The position numbers were made by a program, and so were the translations under genes. Below, piece by piece: positions 20,034-33,715 of a stretch of DNA of 64,000 bases. The stretch covers positions 68,049,537-68,113,536 of the forward strand of contig OX578138.1 in NCBI GenBank assembly GCA_951213105.1. Reading direction: 5' to 3'. Under the pieces are notes generated by a model. The model ran no database searches. It saw only the letters and a program-made list of their open reading frames with translations, and had not been told where the DNA came from. This stretch comes from Amaurobius ferox (taxonomy: Eukaryota; Arthropoda; Arachnida; Araneae; Amaurobiidae). The first letter of the stretch is position 1. Every line of letters begins with the position of its first letter.

Positions 20034-22813
20034 TTGGTCCAAACTCTAATAACTGTGGTAGGAACGCTCACCTAAATAAGTGGTAGCGATCCCACACGAA
20101 AAGTTAAAATATTAGAATTTGAGATTTTTATATAAAAAATCCACACCAGCTGTCAATTTATTACTGTGATACCACATAATTTTTAATTTAGAAATTAATG
20201 GAAATTAGGAAAAATGCAACATGCTTCATGTTTTCTTGCTCGTCAATAAAAATTTGGTGGCTCTTCTATTGCTGAAAGCATTTGCTTATGAAGCTGTTCT
20301 CTGAAACAAATGGTAATTTTGGTAATTCTTTAGATGTACTTGACGAATTATCTGCTGAGAGAGGAATATTTATATCTAACATTAAACTTCATGGTTAATG
20401 TATCTCAAAAGTTATTGTAGGTCGCACATTTTTGGCAAATTTTTTAATCTACAATTTTTGCGACATCATTTCCGCCTGTTTTAATGGCTATTCCTATGAA
20501 ACACGTTTAATTAATTTTCATCCACTCGAAGTTTCTGTAGAAGAATTTGAGCAGAAATACGTCAATTATGAGCACCTTATTTTATTTCGAAATGAAAGAC
20601 ATTAATCATAAGATGGTAATGAGCACCGTTTATAAAATAGTCCTTTTAAGGAGATTTATAAACGAAGTCTGTGTGAACAATTTACTAAATGTTACCAAAT
20701 TCTAATTAAAAAAAAATCTGATGAGAAAATGAGAAAAACATGGCTTTCCTTACACAACGTGATACTTTTTATATTGTATAGAAACCATTATTTAGTTTTA
20801 TGCCCATTTATATCTACGTTAAAAAGAAGTGTTCCACAAGACTACAATATACAGCTAAATGTGATTTCGTCGGTACAGAAAAATTTGTTATTTATTCGTA
20901 CGTGCAAAATCCAAATTAAAATACTATTGATAATTTACTGGGGACCTAACTCCCAAAGAGCGCGAAGACCTTCTATCTCCGACTTTGATGTGCATTCGAT
21001 TTTGTCATTTTGTCATTGTAAAACTTGAAAACTACGCATCACATTATTACAAAATTTATACTAGGTACATCAGACATAGTGTAAAACCCATAGATTTAAT
21101 TAGAAATTCATAGACTTCTGGGAAGTACTTTTTTTATTACAGGTCATTTCCACTGCAATTGGCGTAACAATCAATACAAGATTTATGACTTATTTATACT
21201 AAGAAGCATTTACTAAAAATGACAAAGTGAAACTTTATTCTTTAAAATATTTATTATCTATGGCTATCATATAGCGCATTAAAAAATTCTTGCTATGAAT
21301 ATACCTCAATAATTTCATTTTAAAATTGTGTAACTGTTAACTGACGTAAAGCAACTGGACCAGATGCAATGGGTGATTCAGTAAAAAGTTAAATACTATC
21401 AAAATGTTGAAGCTACAATGTTTTTTTTATTATAAACAATACAATACTAAATAACTTAAAGACTAAATGCACACCTATTTATATTTTATTTATCAACCAT
21501 AATTTAAAAAATTACAATAGTTTTTGTAAATGACGTAACTTGCTTCTGTAACTGATGTAACAGTATTAATTTCTTATGATATCAATTATATGTGTAGTGC
21601 ATTTTCATTTCTCGATATTGCTGTATGAAATCTAAAGTTTTTTTACACATACACATGAACATCTAACAATTTAAAATCTTCTAAAATTAGGCAATAATCT
21701 GAATATTTATTTTGGTACAAAAATGAGACTTCTATGTGGAATTCCACATTGAATTGACCTCCATCAAAAACTACTCACTCAGGGAATTAGACCGAGATTT
21801 AACAATGACGTATTGAAGAACCAAGCTTCTGAATTAAGCCATAGCCATTTCACAGACAATCATCGCCAATATTTGGCGTTATTTTGGGGTTACTTCAATT
21901 TCTAGAAATGTTATATATATTACATAGGCCGACACGATTTTTGCTGACTTACAGTTAAGAGTTGATTTCAAGGTATTTTGATGTGCTGAAATCAAAAATC
22001 ATATTAGTTTTCGTGTATCACGTCACGTTTTTTCTTTAAAGTACTTTGAATGTCAAAAAGTGGGTAATTTGCGTAAATGGTTTAGGATAAACAAATGGTA
22101 TTCAGAATTGTATGATAAATAAGTTTTAAAAATGTAACAATGACTAACAGACAAATATAATAATTACATTAATGTAGTTATAGTATGACATTTTTTTCAC
22201 CGACTTTCAAAGATGTTCTTACTGGCCAGTTCTTCTGAATCCAATGTTTCTCCCTGGCCCGACTATCTCAGAGACACTAAAACAGGGATATTTTTATCAG
22301 CAAATCATCAATTTATCAACAAATCCCGCATGAATCGAATCCCGCATATTTCGAATGGGAAAAGATCGTGTTGTGTGTGATGATGGTGCATGATAACCAG
22401 AAAAAGGTTTCGATACTTTTAATTGAAAAATGAATTTCTTATACTTTTTCAGAATTGTTTTATAATACAGCTTAAAAGGCACATGAAATCAGAAGACGCC
22501 ATACATATCGGGTTCTGTATTGATATCGGAAGATATTTTCACTCATATCACTTCAAGAGCCCAACGGATCGAGGATAAGCTTATGCACTTTATGGAAATT
22601 TCTGGAAAAAGCCTGTAACTCATAAGATTATTAACCAATCAACAAAATTCGGGAATTTCAGAAATCACCAAGTTGGTGATATTTCGAAAAATTCGTCGCC
22701 AAGGTGAAATGAGCCAGAACTTTAAATTACAACAATGGTTTTTCTCATGCGTATTCTTAAAAATATGAAATCCCCTCCCCCAAAGTCACATTTCCTTCAA
22801 TATTTACACCATC
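20034..22813. other. TRPM intron, AT-rich, no feature recognised
   Basis: No coding frame beyond chance length and no match to the repeat families of this window. Nothing resembling a TRPM exon was found on the minus strand. Confidence 0.5.
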
Positions 22814-23087
22814 CCGCACGCTGTTCGTTCGTTACAAATTCCCCCGTGGTGAAGGGGAACCAACGTACCACGTCCACAAGACATCCCAGGGTATCCCATG
22901 GCGAAGGGGAGAAGATTTGCAGCTTCACTTTTATAGAGGCTCCCCGAAGGGCGGAAGTCTAACTTGGCTTCGACATGACAACATCCATGCCCGCTGGCAG
23001 GATTCGAACCCGCAACCCGGCAATCCAGCGATTAGACGGAAACGCATGCCCCTAACCGCTCGACCACCGATTCGGTCCGCACTCTGT
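22814..23087 (-). mobile_element. tRNA-headed SINE (second family)
   Basis: On the minus strand from 23076: GGTGGTCGAGCGGTTAGGG fits a tRNA A box, and GGGTTCGAATCCTGCC (about 22997-23012) is a B box. The body runs down to a GAAC-repeat tail near 22825-22834. The flanks CCGCACGCTGT (22814-22824) and CCGCACTCTGT (23077-23087) are an 11 bp target-site duplication with one mismatch. The head resembles a tRNA with a long variable arm. Its body differs from the 5S-linked SINE family. Confidence 0.8.
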
Positions 23088-23597
23088 GATGTTTCTCATC
23101 GAAAATTCTCCAAAATTTACAAAATTTAGCAGCTTTTGTCATATTTAGTACCATACTGCTGTTAGCAATACGAAACATATATTAAAATATCATTATACCA
23201 GTACCTCTTTCCTCCGAATTCACGTCTCGACTTATTTCCGTTCTTAAAAATTGTATATGACACGCTATTTGGATTGGCATAATCAATTATTATTAAAATT
23301 AACGTAGTTTAAACTTATTTACATAAAAAAAATATGTCTTAAAATATTTTATAGAACTTTTAATTTTTTTTATTTTTCTGAAAGTTAATTATATGTATAA
23401 ATGTCATGAAACGAAAATATTTTTGGTAAACTTTCCTCATAACCATGCAGAAACCATAAGTATAGTAGATAAAAGGCATTTTTGTCTATTTAAAATTACG
23501 AAGTTGGTACAAAAGTGTCACCTCTCAGTTTATGTGCGCAGTTGGAGATAAAGTATGCTCGATAATTATTTTCAAAAAATGATAACTTAAAACTCAC
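23088..23597. other. TRPM intron, AT-rich, no feature recognised
   Basis: Non-coding sequence up to the donor GTGAGT of the upstream exon. No repeats recognised. Confidence 0.5.
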
Positions 23598-23781
23598 TCA
23601 TAATCGTGCATGTATCGGTGGGCGAAGGCGAGAAGATCGGCCGCACGGCCACTTCCGTCACAAATTACCACCGGAACCGGAGGAGTGTCCGTTACGTACT
23701 CCAGCACAGTTCTGATGGTATTGAGGCCTCCTTCCACCACCACGCAGACCACGGGGATTCCGCATGCTTCCATCTCTGCTC
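23598..23781 (-). CDS. TRPM: TRPM channel, internal exon (LSDAT/SLOG-like N-terminal domain)
   Basis: A 184 bp exon on the minus strand with acceptor CTTTTCCAG above 23781 and donor GTGAGT below 23598. It is 2 + 60 codons + 2 bases (acceptor phase 1, donor phase 2). The translation [40 protein letters not shown] and [10 protein letters not shown] is the signature block of the TRPM N-terminal SLOG/LSDAT domain, including the [20 protein letters not shown] core found across animal TRPM1/3/6/7-like proteins. The domain is cytosolic and thought to bind ligands. The donor joins the exon at 12374-12497 in frame. The local GC content is higher than the flanks, as expected for constrained coding sequence. 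Exons further upstream, at higher coordinates, were looked for and not found. Confidence 0.93.
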
Positions 23782-26386
23782 CTGGAAAAGTTTATGTATA
23801 CAATACAGAGTATCAAAAAATTATATTTACAACTTTGAATGAAATAATTATCAAGAAGCGTAATTACAAATGAAAAAAAAAAATCTCATGAGGATGGCAT
23901 ATGCATTTCTCTACGTAATGCCAAGTTGGCGATATTTCGCCGCCAAGGTTAAACGACCTGGATCTTCAAATAACAGCAATGGTTACTTGTAAATGTTGTT
24001 TTCCTTACCGATGGAAAGTATACTGAGAATAATACATTTTTGGTATTTCGTAACAATATTTTATCTGTCCGTCTTTTACTCCAGATATATATTTCTCATT
24101 TTTAACACCTGTTTCTCAATGCCATCTTCATATAAATGATTTCGGAATGATGTACAGAAACATTAGGGCGACATTTATCAGTATATTCATTCAGATGGAA
24201 AAATCATAAGATGCTGTCGAAGATGAATTAAGGCATTGCAACAGAGAATACGAACAAAACCTCGAATGGGAACTTTTACTGTATATCTGATTAAAGCTTT
24301 TCTATACAAATAAGATATATGTGTTGTCTGTAGAAGAAAATCTGAACGATACTTAGACATGAAATTTATAAATCGACATCAGGGAGGAAACATCTCATTG
24401 ATATTTTTGTTTTTTAATTCAAATCAGTTTTTTAGTTACTTAATGTTGATGTGAGATCATGAGACAATTATGCAATTTTGATATTTACGACTGTTTATAA
24501 CAAAACAAAGTGCATACTTGTAGGTGCTGTTTTATGACAGTCTTGTCCCGGAAGGTAACGACCCGACTCGAATAAATTGTTTCACGTCACATAAATTGCA
24601 GGTGTGGTTGGGGAAAATATTTCCTAGGGTAAAGATTTAAACCAAGTCTCATTGGCTACTCAAGTTGCCAATGATGCAATGATGCTACATAGCATTGAGA
24701 AGCAACTAATGAGAGCACGGAGGGCGTATCAGAACCTCAGGCAAAATGATGGGACAACAAGGAGAGGATTCAATGAATATTCAAGCAATGATGGTGCACA
24801 AACGTTGAGATTAAAATAATGGTCCAAGAGCGTTGAGAAATTCAAGAATGATTGTCCAGAAGCGAGAGAGAGAGAGCGGTTATAGAATTTAAGAATTGTT
24901 GTTCATAATCAGAATGATTTTCCAAAAGTTCAGAGAGCCGTATTCTCAAGCAGTGAGTTATTTTGAGTATTGAAAATATGTTTAAAGTGAAAGTTGACTC
25001 CAAATGTCAGAAAAAGAAGCAGCAAATATTCCAAGCATGCTGAGCAACAGACCCGACAAACAGAGGTATTTGAAAGTCTGCGTATATATTAGGACAATTG
25101 TTGATTTTGGAATAATATTTTAAGATCATGTACATTTTCGCCTCCCTAAGCGTTAATTAAAATTAATGTATTTTTAATCATAACAATAAGATGTGTGAAT
25201 AAATAATATTTATTTTAAAAGTTAAAAATGTGGAATTTAATGAGCAGTGTTTTTGAATTAATAATATTTTAAGGAACTCGTGGAAAGAGAAAATGGTGGG
25301 TTATTGCGGCTACAATAACAATGCACGGACTATTTGATTCGCTATCGCTATTAATTAAGATCAATAAGTTAATCTACAAAATGGAATTATATTTATAAAA
25401 GAAATAAACCAAGTAATATATTAAAATGTTTCCCCAAGTAATGTTTTAAAATGAAATCCACGGTTGAAATGCAATTTTGAGCAATATTTAAACAAATTGG
25501 ATCCGTAGTGATTGAAAATATTATCACAGATTTTCCACATTGACATACACTATCGGAAAGATAAAAAAAAAATTAGACAGCTTTAAATCAAATCTGAAGA
25601 ACAATTTCTTTATATTTATTTGTGTTTCTGAAAATTTATCGAATATGTGTAATTTAGGAAATTTCATATCGTAAAATTGAAGATTCGTACAATTCCAATT
25701 TTTGTCATGGCTGTGAAGTGATATCTTCGTCTAATACAAAACAATTCAAGTGATGTTCTTCGTTAAGTCTTAAGTGAAATTTCTCATAAGTTATGAAATG
25801 TTTTATAGTAGATTAGCGGAGCCTATTTAGCGAACTTGAATGAGTATTTTTTTTGTTTGTTCAAATCTCTGGTTTCTTGATGTCACAACTAGGTGATTGT
25901 CCGTTGTTACATATTTTATCCATGCGTGCCCATATGAGAGGGAAAGAGAGAGCACTTGCCCCCTGGACTTTCAAGGTCACAAAGGCGTGCATTAAGCTAT
26001 CCCTTGTTGTATGTCTTATCCTTAAATTTTGTACCCTCTTGGAAGAAGTTCTATAGGGCGCTCATGGTTTCATCAAGACGTTGCGTTCTTGGAAATCGGA
26101 CGTCTCAACACGGTTTTTACTCTCTGTTCTAAACAGGCGTATAAAGTGTTGGCTTTTCTAGAATTAGTTGGGAGTTTAGGTGGTTTGCATCTTAAACTTC
26201 TGAGTTATAGGAATGAATACTTTTGTGAAAATGTGTTCGAAAATTGTTTGCTTATTTGTGGTTGAAATATGGAGTACTTTGTTGTGTTTTTTATTTTATT
26301 TTCCCGATCTACGGTGTTCTGAAAGCAACGAAATATTATGATATTCGAAAAAAAATTATTTAAATTAGTCTGATTATTGTGGGAAT
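23782..26386. other. Probable TRPM upstream intron, no feature recognised
   Basis: AT-rich sequence with a purine-rich segment near 24700-24900. No exon-like segment consistent with TRPM was recognised. Confidence 0.45.
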
Positions 26387-26665
26387 TTCTTCTTCTTCGA
26401 CCTACACCGTCTGACCTGCCTGAAAGTGTAAGATATCTGTTTGGACGGCCGGGAAGTGCCACCCAATTCAGACCGGAACCCAGTGGGGGAGGTATCTACA
26501 GGGACCGTACCCTTCTTTCTTACCATTAACCTCTCTGAAGGACTTATGAACCCACATATTTAACGATTTAATTGTCCCTACTTTGCGTGAATACGGAGAC
26601 AGTTTGGGCAGGCCGGGAATTGAACTCGAATCGTTCGAGTGCAATCCCCTCTCGCTAATTACTGA
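26387..26665 (-). mobile_element. SINE, tRNA-headed, (GAA)n tail
   Basis: The inverted body matches the shared SINE body (AAGTGCCACCCAATTCAGAC, GGAACCCAGTGGGGGAGG on the plus strand). The tRNA part ends near 26650 with a degenerate B box (GAGTTCAATTCCCGG on the minus strand). The TTCTTCTTCGACC tail is at 26387-26400. The head is diverged and its A box is weak. Confidence 0.8.
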
Positions 26666-27445
26666 ATTGTCTCACTCCTCATTGTGTGAAATTGAAGTAC
26701 TATTGTATGTGGTTATATTAGTAGAGGCATACTTAGATGTATATTTTTGGTGTTTTATGCTAACGTAGTAGCCAGTGGACGCCACGGACCTTTCGTCTAT
26801 GCTGTGGCCTGCTACACCTTTTGATAAAATGAATGAATGGATGCAATTCATCTCTGCTTTGAATCCGGGACAATGCCGGTTACATTTTATAGTTGGCGAA
26901 TAATGCAGCTGTAATTTTATGTATACCAATAATTTAAACAAACGGATCACGCATATATAAACAGTTTTTTGATAAAAAAAAAATCGATCAAAAATTAAAT
27001 GGAAGGTGAAAAACCACTTTATGAAAATGGAAAGATAACTCTTGAATTCTATATAACTTAATTATGTTTCATTGTACGGAATTCGCACAACGTACGTACA
27101 TATAAACGACAAATTTTGCAGCAAAATCCCTCTGATTCAGTTAGGTGTAATTGGCATCCTCTCCAAGATGGCATTGTTTTGAAGACGATGACAAAACTCG
27201 TAAGAATAATTAGATGAAAAATATGTTTAAAATACCTCTATTAGATACAGAAATGTTTTTTTACCAACTGAGTGAGTTTATTGAAATTAGTATGAATGAG
27301 ACAGAGTATCCACTAGGGTAAAGATTAGAGCCATTTTGTATACTACATTCTGTGATACAGTGCACAAGAAGGCACCAGACTTAGGTAAGAAGTGGTTCAG
27401 ACTGTGAAGGGCCTGCCTACTTCTTCTGAAGATGTCTGTGACCCA
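26666..27445. other. AT-rich, no feature recognised
   Basis: No coding, RNA or repeat feature recognised. Confidence 0.4.
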
Positions 27446-27535
27446 ATGGGCAGACAGATGCCTGCGAGCTAATGGACAGACAGATGCCTGCGAGCTAATG
27501 GACAGACAGATGCCTGCGAGCTAATGGACAGGCAG
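27446..27535. repeat. 26 bp minisatellite, three units plus a partial one
   Basis: The unit ATGGACAGACAGATGCCTGC + GAGCTA repeats at 27446, 27472 and 27498, with one base change in the first unit. The high similarity points to recent expansion. Confidence 0.9.
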
Positions 27536-30010
27536 GGTACAGCTAGCAGATAACCCCATGCAACAGATGGAAGGATGAGAAGATTCATTACGTTCAATTA
27601 CGTCATGGAGACTTGGTTGTGAGAAGTTGATCAGTCAATATAAAGTTGGTGATACGTTTGTGAGTGTGAAGAATGTTTAAAAGTAAAACAATAGATCCTA
27701 AAAGGGACGTAGATGCCTATGAATAAACGCCAAAGGATGTGCATAAAAGAGCTGATGTAATAATATTTATTATTATACATGAGAATATATTGTAGATCTG
27801 ACTTTTAGTCATTTAAAAAAACCTGTATCACACGATCAGTCTTAGATAATGATTTTTTTATTTACGCCACAGATTCTATATATATGACAGAAATTTTCCT
27901 ACATTTACTAAATATCTATATAATACATATCTGCTTAATAATTTCCTACATTTGCTAATTATATATTAAAATCATAATTTCAAAATAAAATGTTTGTAAA
28001 ACAAGAATTTCGGAAATATTGACTGAAATAAAATATTGAAGTTTAAATGCTTACGTATTTGAAGAAGTTCCTTTAGTATTTGAAATGGATCTGAAAAAAA
28101 AATCAGCGTACTTTCAATATTTTCTTCTGAAGGAAAGCACTTTAAACTCTCAGTAAGTAATGTTTCGTCTAATGCTGTATATATTTTGGACTGTATTACC
28201 TCGTGCCGGCAGAGAGTTAGAATTTTCTCCCTTCATGAAAATACTTCCTTCAACGTCATTACATTATTTATAGCCTTCTTCGGAAATAGAAAATTCCCAT
28301 TTATAATGCATTATCTGACTTATAGCATTATTTTTCCTCCCTGTAAGTTGATGGCAAATATAAATGGAAGAGGGTGTATTGGAAAGGTAGCAGGAGTTCT
28401 TCAAGAATGATTCCAGCACGTCACAGAACGAGATAACGTATTTGAAACACAGCATTTAAAACAGATATAATTTGTAATTACTTTCCTTACATGCGTAGTA
28501 TAACGCAAAAGGAAAATATTGTTGTTGGGTCAAAAATTCGAATTTTTGAGTTTTCGGTGAATTTACATGTTTTGAGCATCTATTAATAGACTGTTCACGA
28601 TTCGATGTATGCATGTACATGTATGTCCACATGTGTATGTATGAATATATGTAAGCGCATATGTATATGCCTTTGTATGTGCATATGTACGTGTGTGTCT
28701 TTGAACACAATATTTCATGAATGAAGCTAAGTAATACATGATTGACTATTACATACTAAAGTTTTTCGAAAATTTCGAATGATTAAAAATGTTTTAGAAA
28801 TTAGGACAACCAATTATATAGTAACTTTAAGCGTTTTTTATAACTAGAATACGTATGGTACTCATTTTAGAACGCTAGCTGACGTGAACGAGTGACGTGT
28901 TCTTAAGATATTACAGTCTTCAATACTTTATCTGAAAATTTACATAAAATTAAAGAAGTGTTAGTGAAAAGGAACCAGCAGTTGATTATTCAAGAGAAGT
29001 TCTCCACATAAACTGCTTGCTATATTTTCTTTATATTTCACTGATCAACCATATCCTATTCCTATAGTTACTCTACCTTTGGGGTTTTGAGGGAAAAACA
29101 TTCGGTTTGCAATCATGTTGTTCGCTTTTTGAAAACTTTAATCTGCTTCAGTAGTTAGTCCACGCAAACAACAAAGATCCTTGTACTTGAGAGCTTTTTG
29201 TATCAGCACTTAGTCATAAAGAAACAGAACACATGTGTAAAAAATGTAAAGCAGATGTGGCATTGTAAAACAAATTGCTTATTTCTAAGAATAGTAAATT
29301 CATTTGCTTCATTAAGTAACTTAATTAATTTATTTTATTTATCATTTAGATGTAAAAATAAACACACAAGACGTTAAAGACAGGGATGACATTCCTGTAA
29401 TTTCTGATATTCGTAGGTTTATTGATGTAAAAACGATTTACGCCTACATTTAACCCAGTACTTCAGAACTCTCTGGCATTTTGCACAAACGCCTATTATC
29501 ATAGATTGAGAATGTGGTTACTCCAATTTCTTTCGTTTAAACAATTTTCCTAGGATAAAGTCAAAACATCATTCATAAGACAAACAAATTTTTTTACTCT
29601 ACAGTTAGTGAGCTATGATTCTTCAACAATAAGTATTCTTTGGTACTAAATATTTTATCAAACTCATTTTTTGAAGGTTTTGGCAATTGTTCAGTGAGAT
29701 TTGAGCTCTGTGACAAGAAGAACATCTCTTGACTTTCTTTTCTTTTTTTTTAAAAGAAGTTTTCAATTTTATTTCCTCTTTTCTTTTACTTAGTTTTTTT
29801 CCATTCTCTTTTCTTTCTTTTTCTTACTATCACTGTTTCAGATATTGACTTATAAGATGTCAGTAGCTGACTAGCAAACTAGTTAGAGATTTTATAAAAT
29901 AGTTGTTTCTAATTTTTTTCAAGTGAATTCAACGCTAAACTTGAAAACTAGAAACATAACCATTTTTACTAACTAGAAACATAACGCTAAACTAGAAAAA
30001 TAATCATTTT
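27536..30010. other. AT-rich, no feature recognised
   Basis: Includes a patch of ATGTATG/CATATG repeats (28600-28700) and a T-rich stretch (29720-29830). No supported gene. Around 28051-28096 a minus-strand segment mimics a tiny exon and was not accepted. Confidence 0.4.
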
Positions 30011-30963
30011 TACTTTTCTTATATACATAATGTGTAACGAAAGTATTGTGACGGGGTCGAAAATTTGAATTCAAGTTTTCGACGGGAGAGCAGGTTTAAA
30101 GCATCCTTGATCACGAATCAAACATTTTTGAGGTGATGTCTGTGTGTGTGTGTGTGTGTGTGTGTGCGAAAGTATGTGTGTGAGTGTGTGTGTGTGTCAG
30201 TGAGTCTGTGGAGACGATATCTCACGAACGAGAGATTCGAATGAAATTTGGTACAAAAATCACAATCTGGGAATACTGGGGACTTATTGTTTTTAAACGT
30301 AATCGAGTGTTCAGAACCCCCCTAAATTTTCGAGTGAAATTTTGAAAAAATCATCAAAAAATCAAAACCTTTAATAAAGTTACACAAATAGACATTTCTT
30401 ATGTAATTTTTTCTTAGAAAATGATTGACATAAATTTTAGAACGCTAGCATAAACCGTTCTCGAGTTATTGCACATTTTTCAAACACATTTATGAAAATA
30501 TCTCATTAATTAAAAAAAATATTAATTGTTGAGAAACGTGTTCACTTTTCATATGTAAAATCATGCGATGAATTTGATGACATCATTATAGTGGATCTAG
30601 CTCGTTCCATTCATGAGAAAAGATACTTTGAGTAATACTTTTGTATTTGAACGCCAATAGTCATTTATCTGCTGTAAGAATAACTTACTTCTCCGCCCAT
30701 AAAGTTTGGCGAGATTGTGACAAATTTGGCGGAATGTCGCCAACTCGGCGAATTTTTGAAATGTTGCCAAATTAACGAAAATCTCTCTAAATGGATAAAA
30801 ATGACGCTAAATCAATGAAAATGACGACTTATTGTCGAAAATTCAATATCTTGGAAAGAATATAAGTATCTACTATAAGAAAAACCTATTTTTTTTTCTG
30901 TAAAAGTAGTAAATTCATTGCGTTATATAAGGAAAGTCATGTGTTGCCCACATCAGATTTTTT
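30011..30963 (-). repeat. Rep-A dispersed repeat, full-length-like copy
   Basis: Begins with the degenerate palindrome TTTCTTATATACATAATG and continues ATTGTGACGGGGTCGAAAAT, a (GT)n run (30137-30205), CGATATCTCACGAACGAGAG, GAATGAAATTTGGTACAAAA, and the TTGGCG-rich part (30700-30850). It ends TCATGTGTTGCCCACATCAG. It is inverted relative to the next copy. Confidence 0.85.
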
Positions 30964-31234
30964 TTTCATATTTACGTGTTTCATAAAAATGGCATCGGTT
31001 ATTTTAAAAATCTCACTTTGCTCGCGAACCATACTAGTATCATCCGATCTTTGGCAAAGGAAGCAACGCCACTGGGTTGAACATGGTACGAAATTCGATA
31101 AATGTAGAAACTATAATCCTATCGATATTAATTAATAGTTACAAAAGAAATTCTCAGCTTGTTAAAGTTTGACTTTAATCTCCAATGCGATTGATTGATA
31201 TGTCATATCACTCTTCAGACAAATACGAATGAAA

Positions 31235-32231
31235 AAACTCTGATGTGGGCAACATTTCCTTATATAATGTAATGAATTTACTACATTTACAGTAAAAAAA
31301 AAGTTATTCTTATAGTAGATACTTATATTCTTTCCAAGATATTGAATTTTCGTCAATGAGTCGTCATTTTCATTGATTTAGCGCCATTTTTATCCGTTTG
31401 GCTTGATTTTAGTTAATTTGGCAACATTTTAAAAAGTAGCCAAGTTGGCGACATTCCGCTAAATTCGTCGCTAATATCTCGCCAAGCGTTATGGACAGAG
31501 AAATAAGTTATTCTTATAGCAGATAAATGACTATTGGCGTTCAAATACAAAAGTATTACTCAAAGTATCTTTTTACATGAATGGAACGAGCTTGATCCAC
31601 GATAATGATGTCATCAAATTTATCGCATGATTTTACATATAAAAAGTGAACATGTTTCTTAATTTTTTTTTTAATTTATGGGATTTTTTGATAAATTTAT
31701 TTGAAAAATGTGCAATATCTTGAGAACGGTTCCTGCTAGCGTTCGAAAGTTTATATCAATCGTTTTCTAAGGAAAAATTATACAAGCAATGTCTATTTGC
31801 GTAACTTTATTAAAAGCTTTAATTTTTTGATGATTTTTTGAAAATTTCACTCAAAAATTTAGGGAGGTTCTGAACATGCGAGTGTGTATAAAAACAATAG
31901 GCTTCCAGTATTCACGGATTGTGATTTTTGTACCAAATTTCATTTGAATCACTCCATTCGTTCGTGGGATATCTTCTTTACAGTCTCACTGACACACACA
32001 CACACACATACACACACACACACACATACTTTCACACACGCACACACACATACTTTCCCACACACACACACATACTTTCACACACACACACACATAGACA
32101 TCACCTCAAAAATGTTCGATTCGTGATCAGGGATGCTTGAAACGTGCTCTCCCGTCGAAAACTCGGATTCGAATTTTCGATCCCGTCACAATACCTTCTT
32201 TATACATTATACTATGTATATACGGAAAGTA
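31235..32231 (+). repeat. Rep-A dispersed repeat, full-length-like copy
   Basis: Starts CTGATGTGGGCAACA and ends ATACTATGTATATACGGAAAGT. Its order is a mirror of 30011-30963. It contains GCCAAGTTGGCGACATTCCG, a (CA)n run (31989-32100) and GTGCTCTCCCGTCGAAAACT. The pair forms a large inverted repeat with about 270 bases between. Confidence 0.85.
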
Positions 32232-32889
32232 AAAATAGAAAACGTTATTTAAATAAAATAAAATAAACATTACTTCTGCTTTGCTTCAAAGTTAGGTTTA
32301 ATATTCTATATAGTTATCACAATAATGGAAACTAAATTGAACATTTATAGGATTTTTAATCAATAGATGTTAAAAATAAACAAAAAATATTCTTCAACAT
32401 ATGCATCTAAATCTAACCAAAGCAACACAGAACCCAATTAACAATTTAATGATGCTGATAACAAATAAGTTGGTGGAATAAAACGAATGTGATCGTCCAT
32501 TCGATTTTTCTTTTCAGAAGTGAATGAATCTTATCCCTATCTTCCGAAGCATTTTATTCAAAAGAAACAGCTGCAATTCGGTGACGTTATATTTCTGTCG
32601 TAATTGGAAGTTTCGATATCAAATGCGGAGATCGTGTGTTGTAGTCTTAGTAAAGTTCTTCCAGGGTCGTATTGCGTATAAGTGACTGATCTTTATCCGT
32701 ACATTCCTTTGAATATTTCTTTCTGTCTCTTTGAAATCCATGCATTTCGTTTTCAAATAAGATAAATATATTCGATTGTTGCAGTGATATTTTTTTTTCA
32801 AAAACATATGGTCTAAATATGGACCCCGTGATCGAAAAGTTCAGATGTAAAGCAAAATTGTAGGTTTAGATATTTGTTCAAGACTTTTA
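32232..32889. other. AT-rich, no feature recognised
   Basis: Spacer between two Rep-A copies. No frame or repeat recognised. Confidence 0.4.
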
Positions 32890-33676
32890 ATAAAAAAATC
32901 TGATGTGGGCAGCATATAACTTTCCTTATATAATGCTATGAATTTACTACTTTTACAGTAAAAAAATTGGTTATTCTTATAGTAGAAGATACTTATATTC
33001 TTTCCAAGATACTGAATTTTCGCCAATTAGTCGTCATTGTCATTGATTTAGCGCCATTTTTATCCATTTGGCGAGATTTTCGTTAATTTGACAACATTTA
33101 AAAATATCGCCAAGTTGGCAACATTCCACCAAATTCGTCGCCAAAATATCGCCAATCGTTATAGACGGAGAAATAAGTTTTTCTTATAACATATTAATGA
33201 CTATTGGCGTTCAGATAAAAAGTATTACTCAAAGTATCTTTTCTCATGAATGGAAAGAGCTAGATCCACGACAATGATGTCACCAAATGTATCGCATGAT
33301 ATTACATATGAAAAGTGAACATGTTTCTGAAAAGTTAATATATTCTTTTTAATTTATCAGTTTTTTTGATAAATTTATTTGAAAAATGTGCAATATCTCG
33401 AGAACGGTGCATGCTAGCATTCTAAAGTTATATGTCAGTTTTCTAAGGACAAATTACATAAGAAATGTCTATTTGCGTAACTTTATTAAAGGTTTTGTTT
33501 TTTTGATGATTTTCTCAAAATTTCATTCGAAACCTTAGGGGGGTTCTGAACATTCGATTGCGTTGAAAAACAATAGGCTTACAGTATTCACGGATTGTGA
33601 TTTTTGTAACAAATGTCATTTGAATCACTCCATCTGTTCGTGAAATATCGTCTCCACAGACTCACTGACACACACA

Positions 33677-33715
<39 letters not shown>

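Larger units (their letters stand above)
12498..23597 (-). other. TRPM intron, about 11.1 kb, packed with transposons
   Basis: Bounded by the donor GTGAGT (23592-23597) and the acceptor TTTAG (12498 side). It holds Rep-B with the 5S-headed SINE, a full-length LINE on the opposite strand, and a tRNA-headed SINE. About half of its length is the LINE alone. Confidence 0.85.

Noticed and set aside
22735..23129. Open frames of 70-75 residues near a tRNA-like sequence
   Set aside because: They overlap the tRNA-headed SINE and have no independent support.
28051..28096. Possible minus-strand micro-exon (TTTTTTTTCAG, 36 bases, GTAAGC)
   Set aside because: The splice-like ends are good but the peptide (DPFQILKELLQIR) matches nothing I know in TRPM and no neighbouring exon supports it. 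RNA-seq could revive it.
31884..32140. His/Thr-rich open frames
   Set aside because: They come from (CA)n runs inside Rep-A copies; similar false frames occur at 4960-5232, 33613-33795, 50417-50689, 51986-52211 and 56317-56724.
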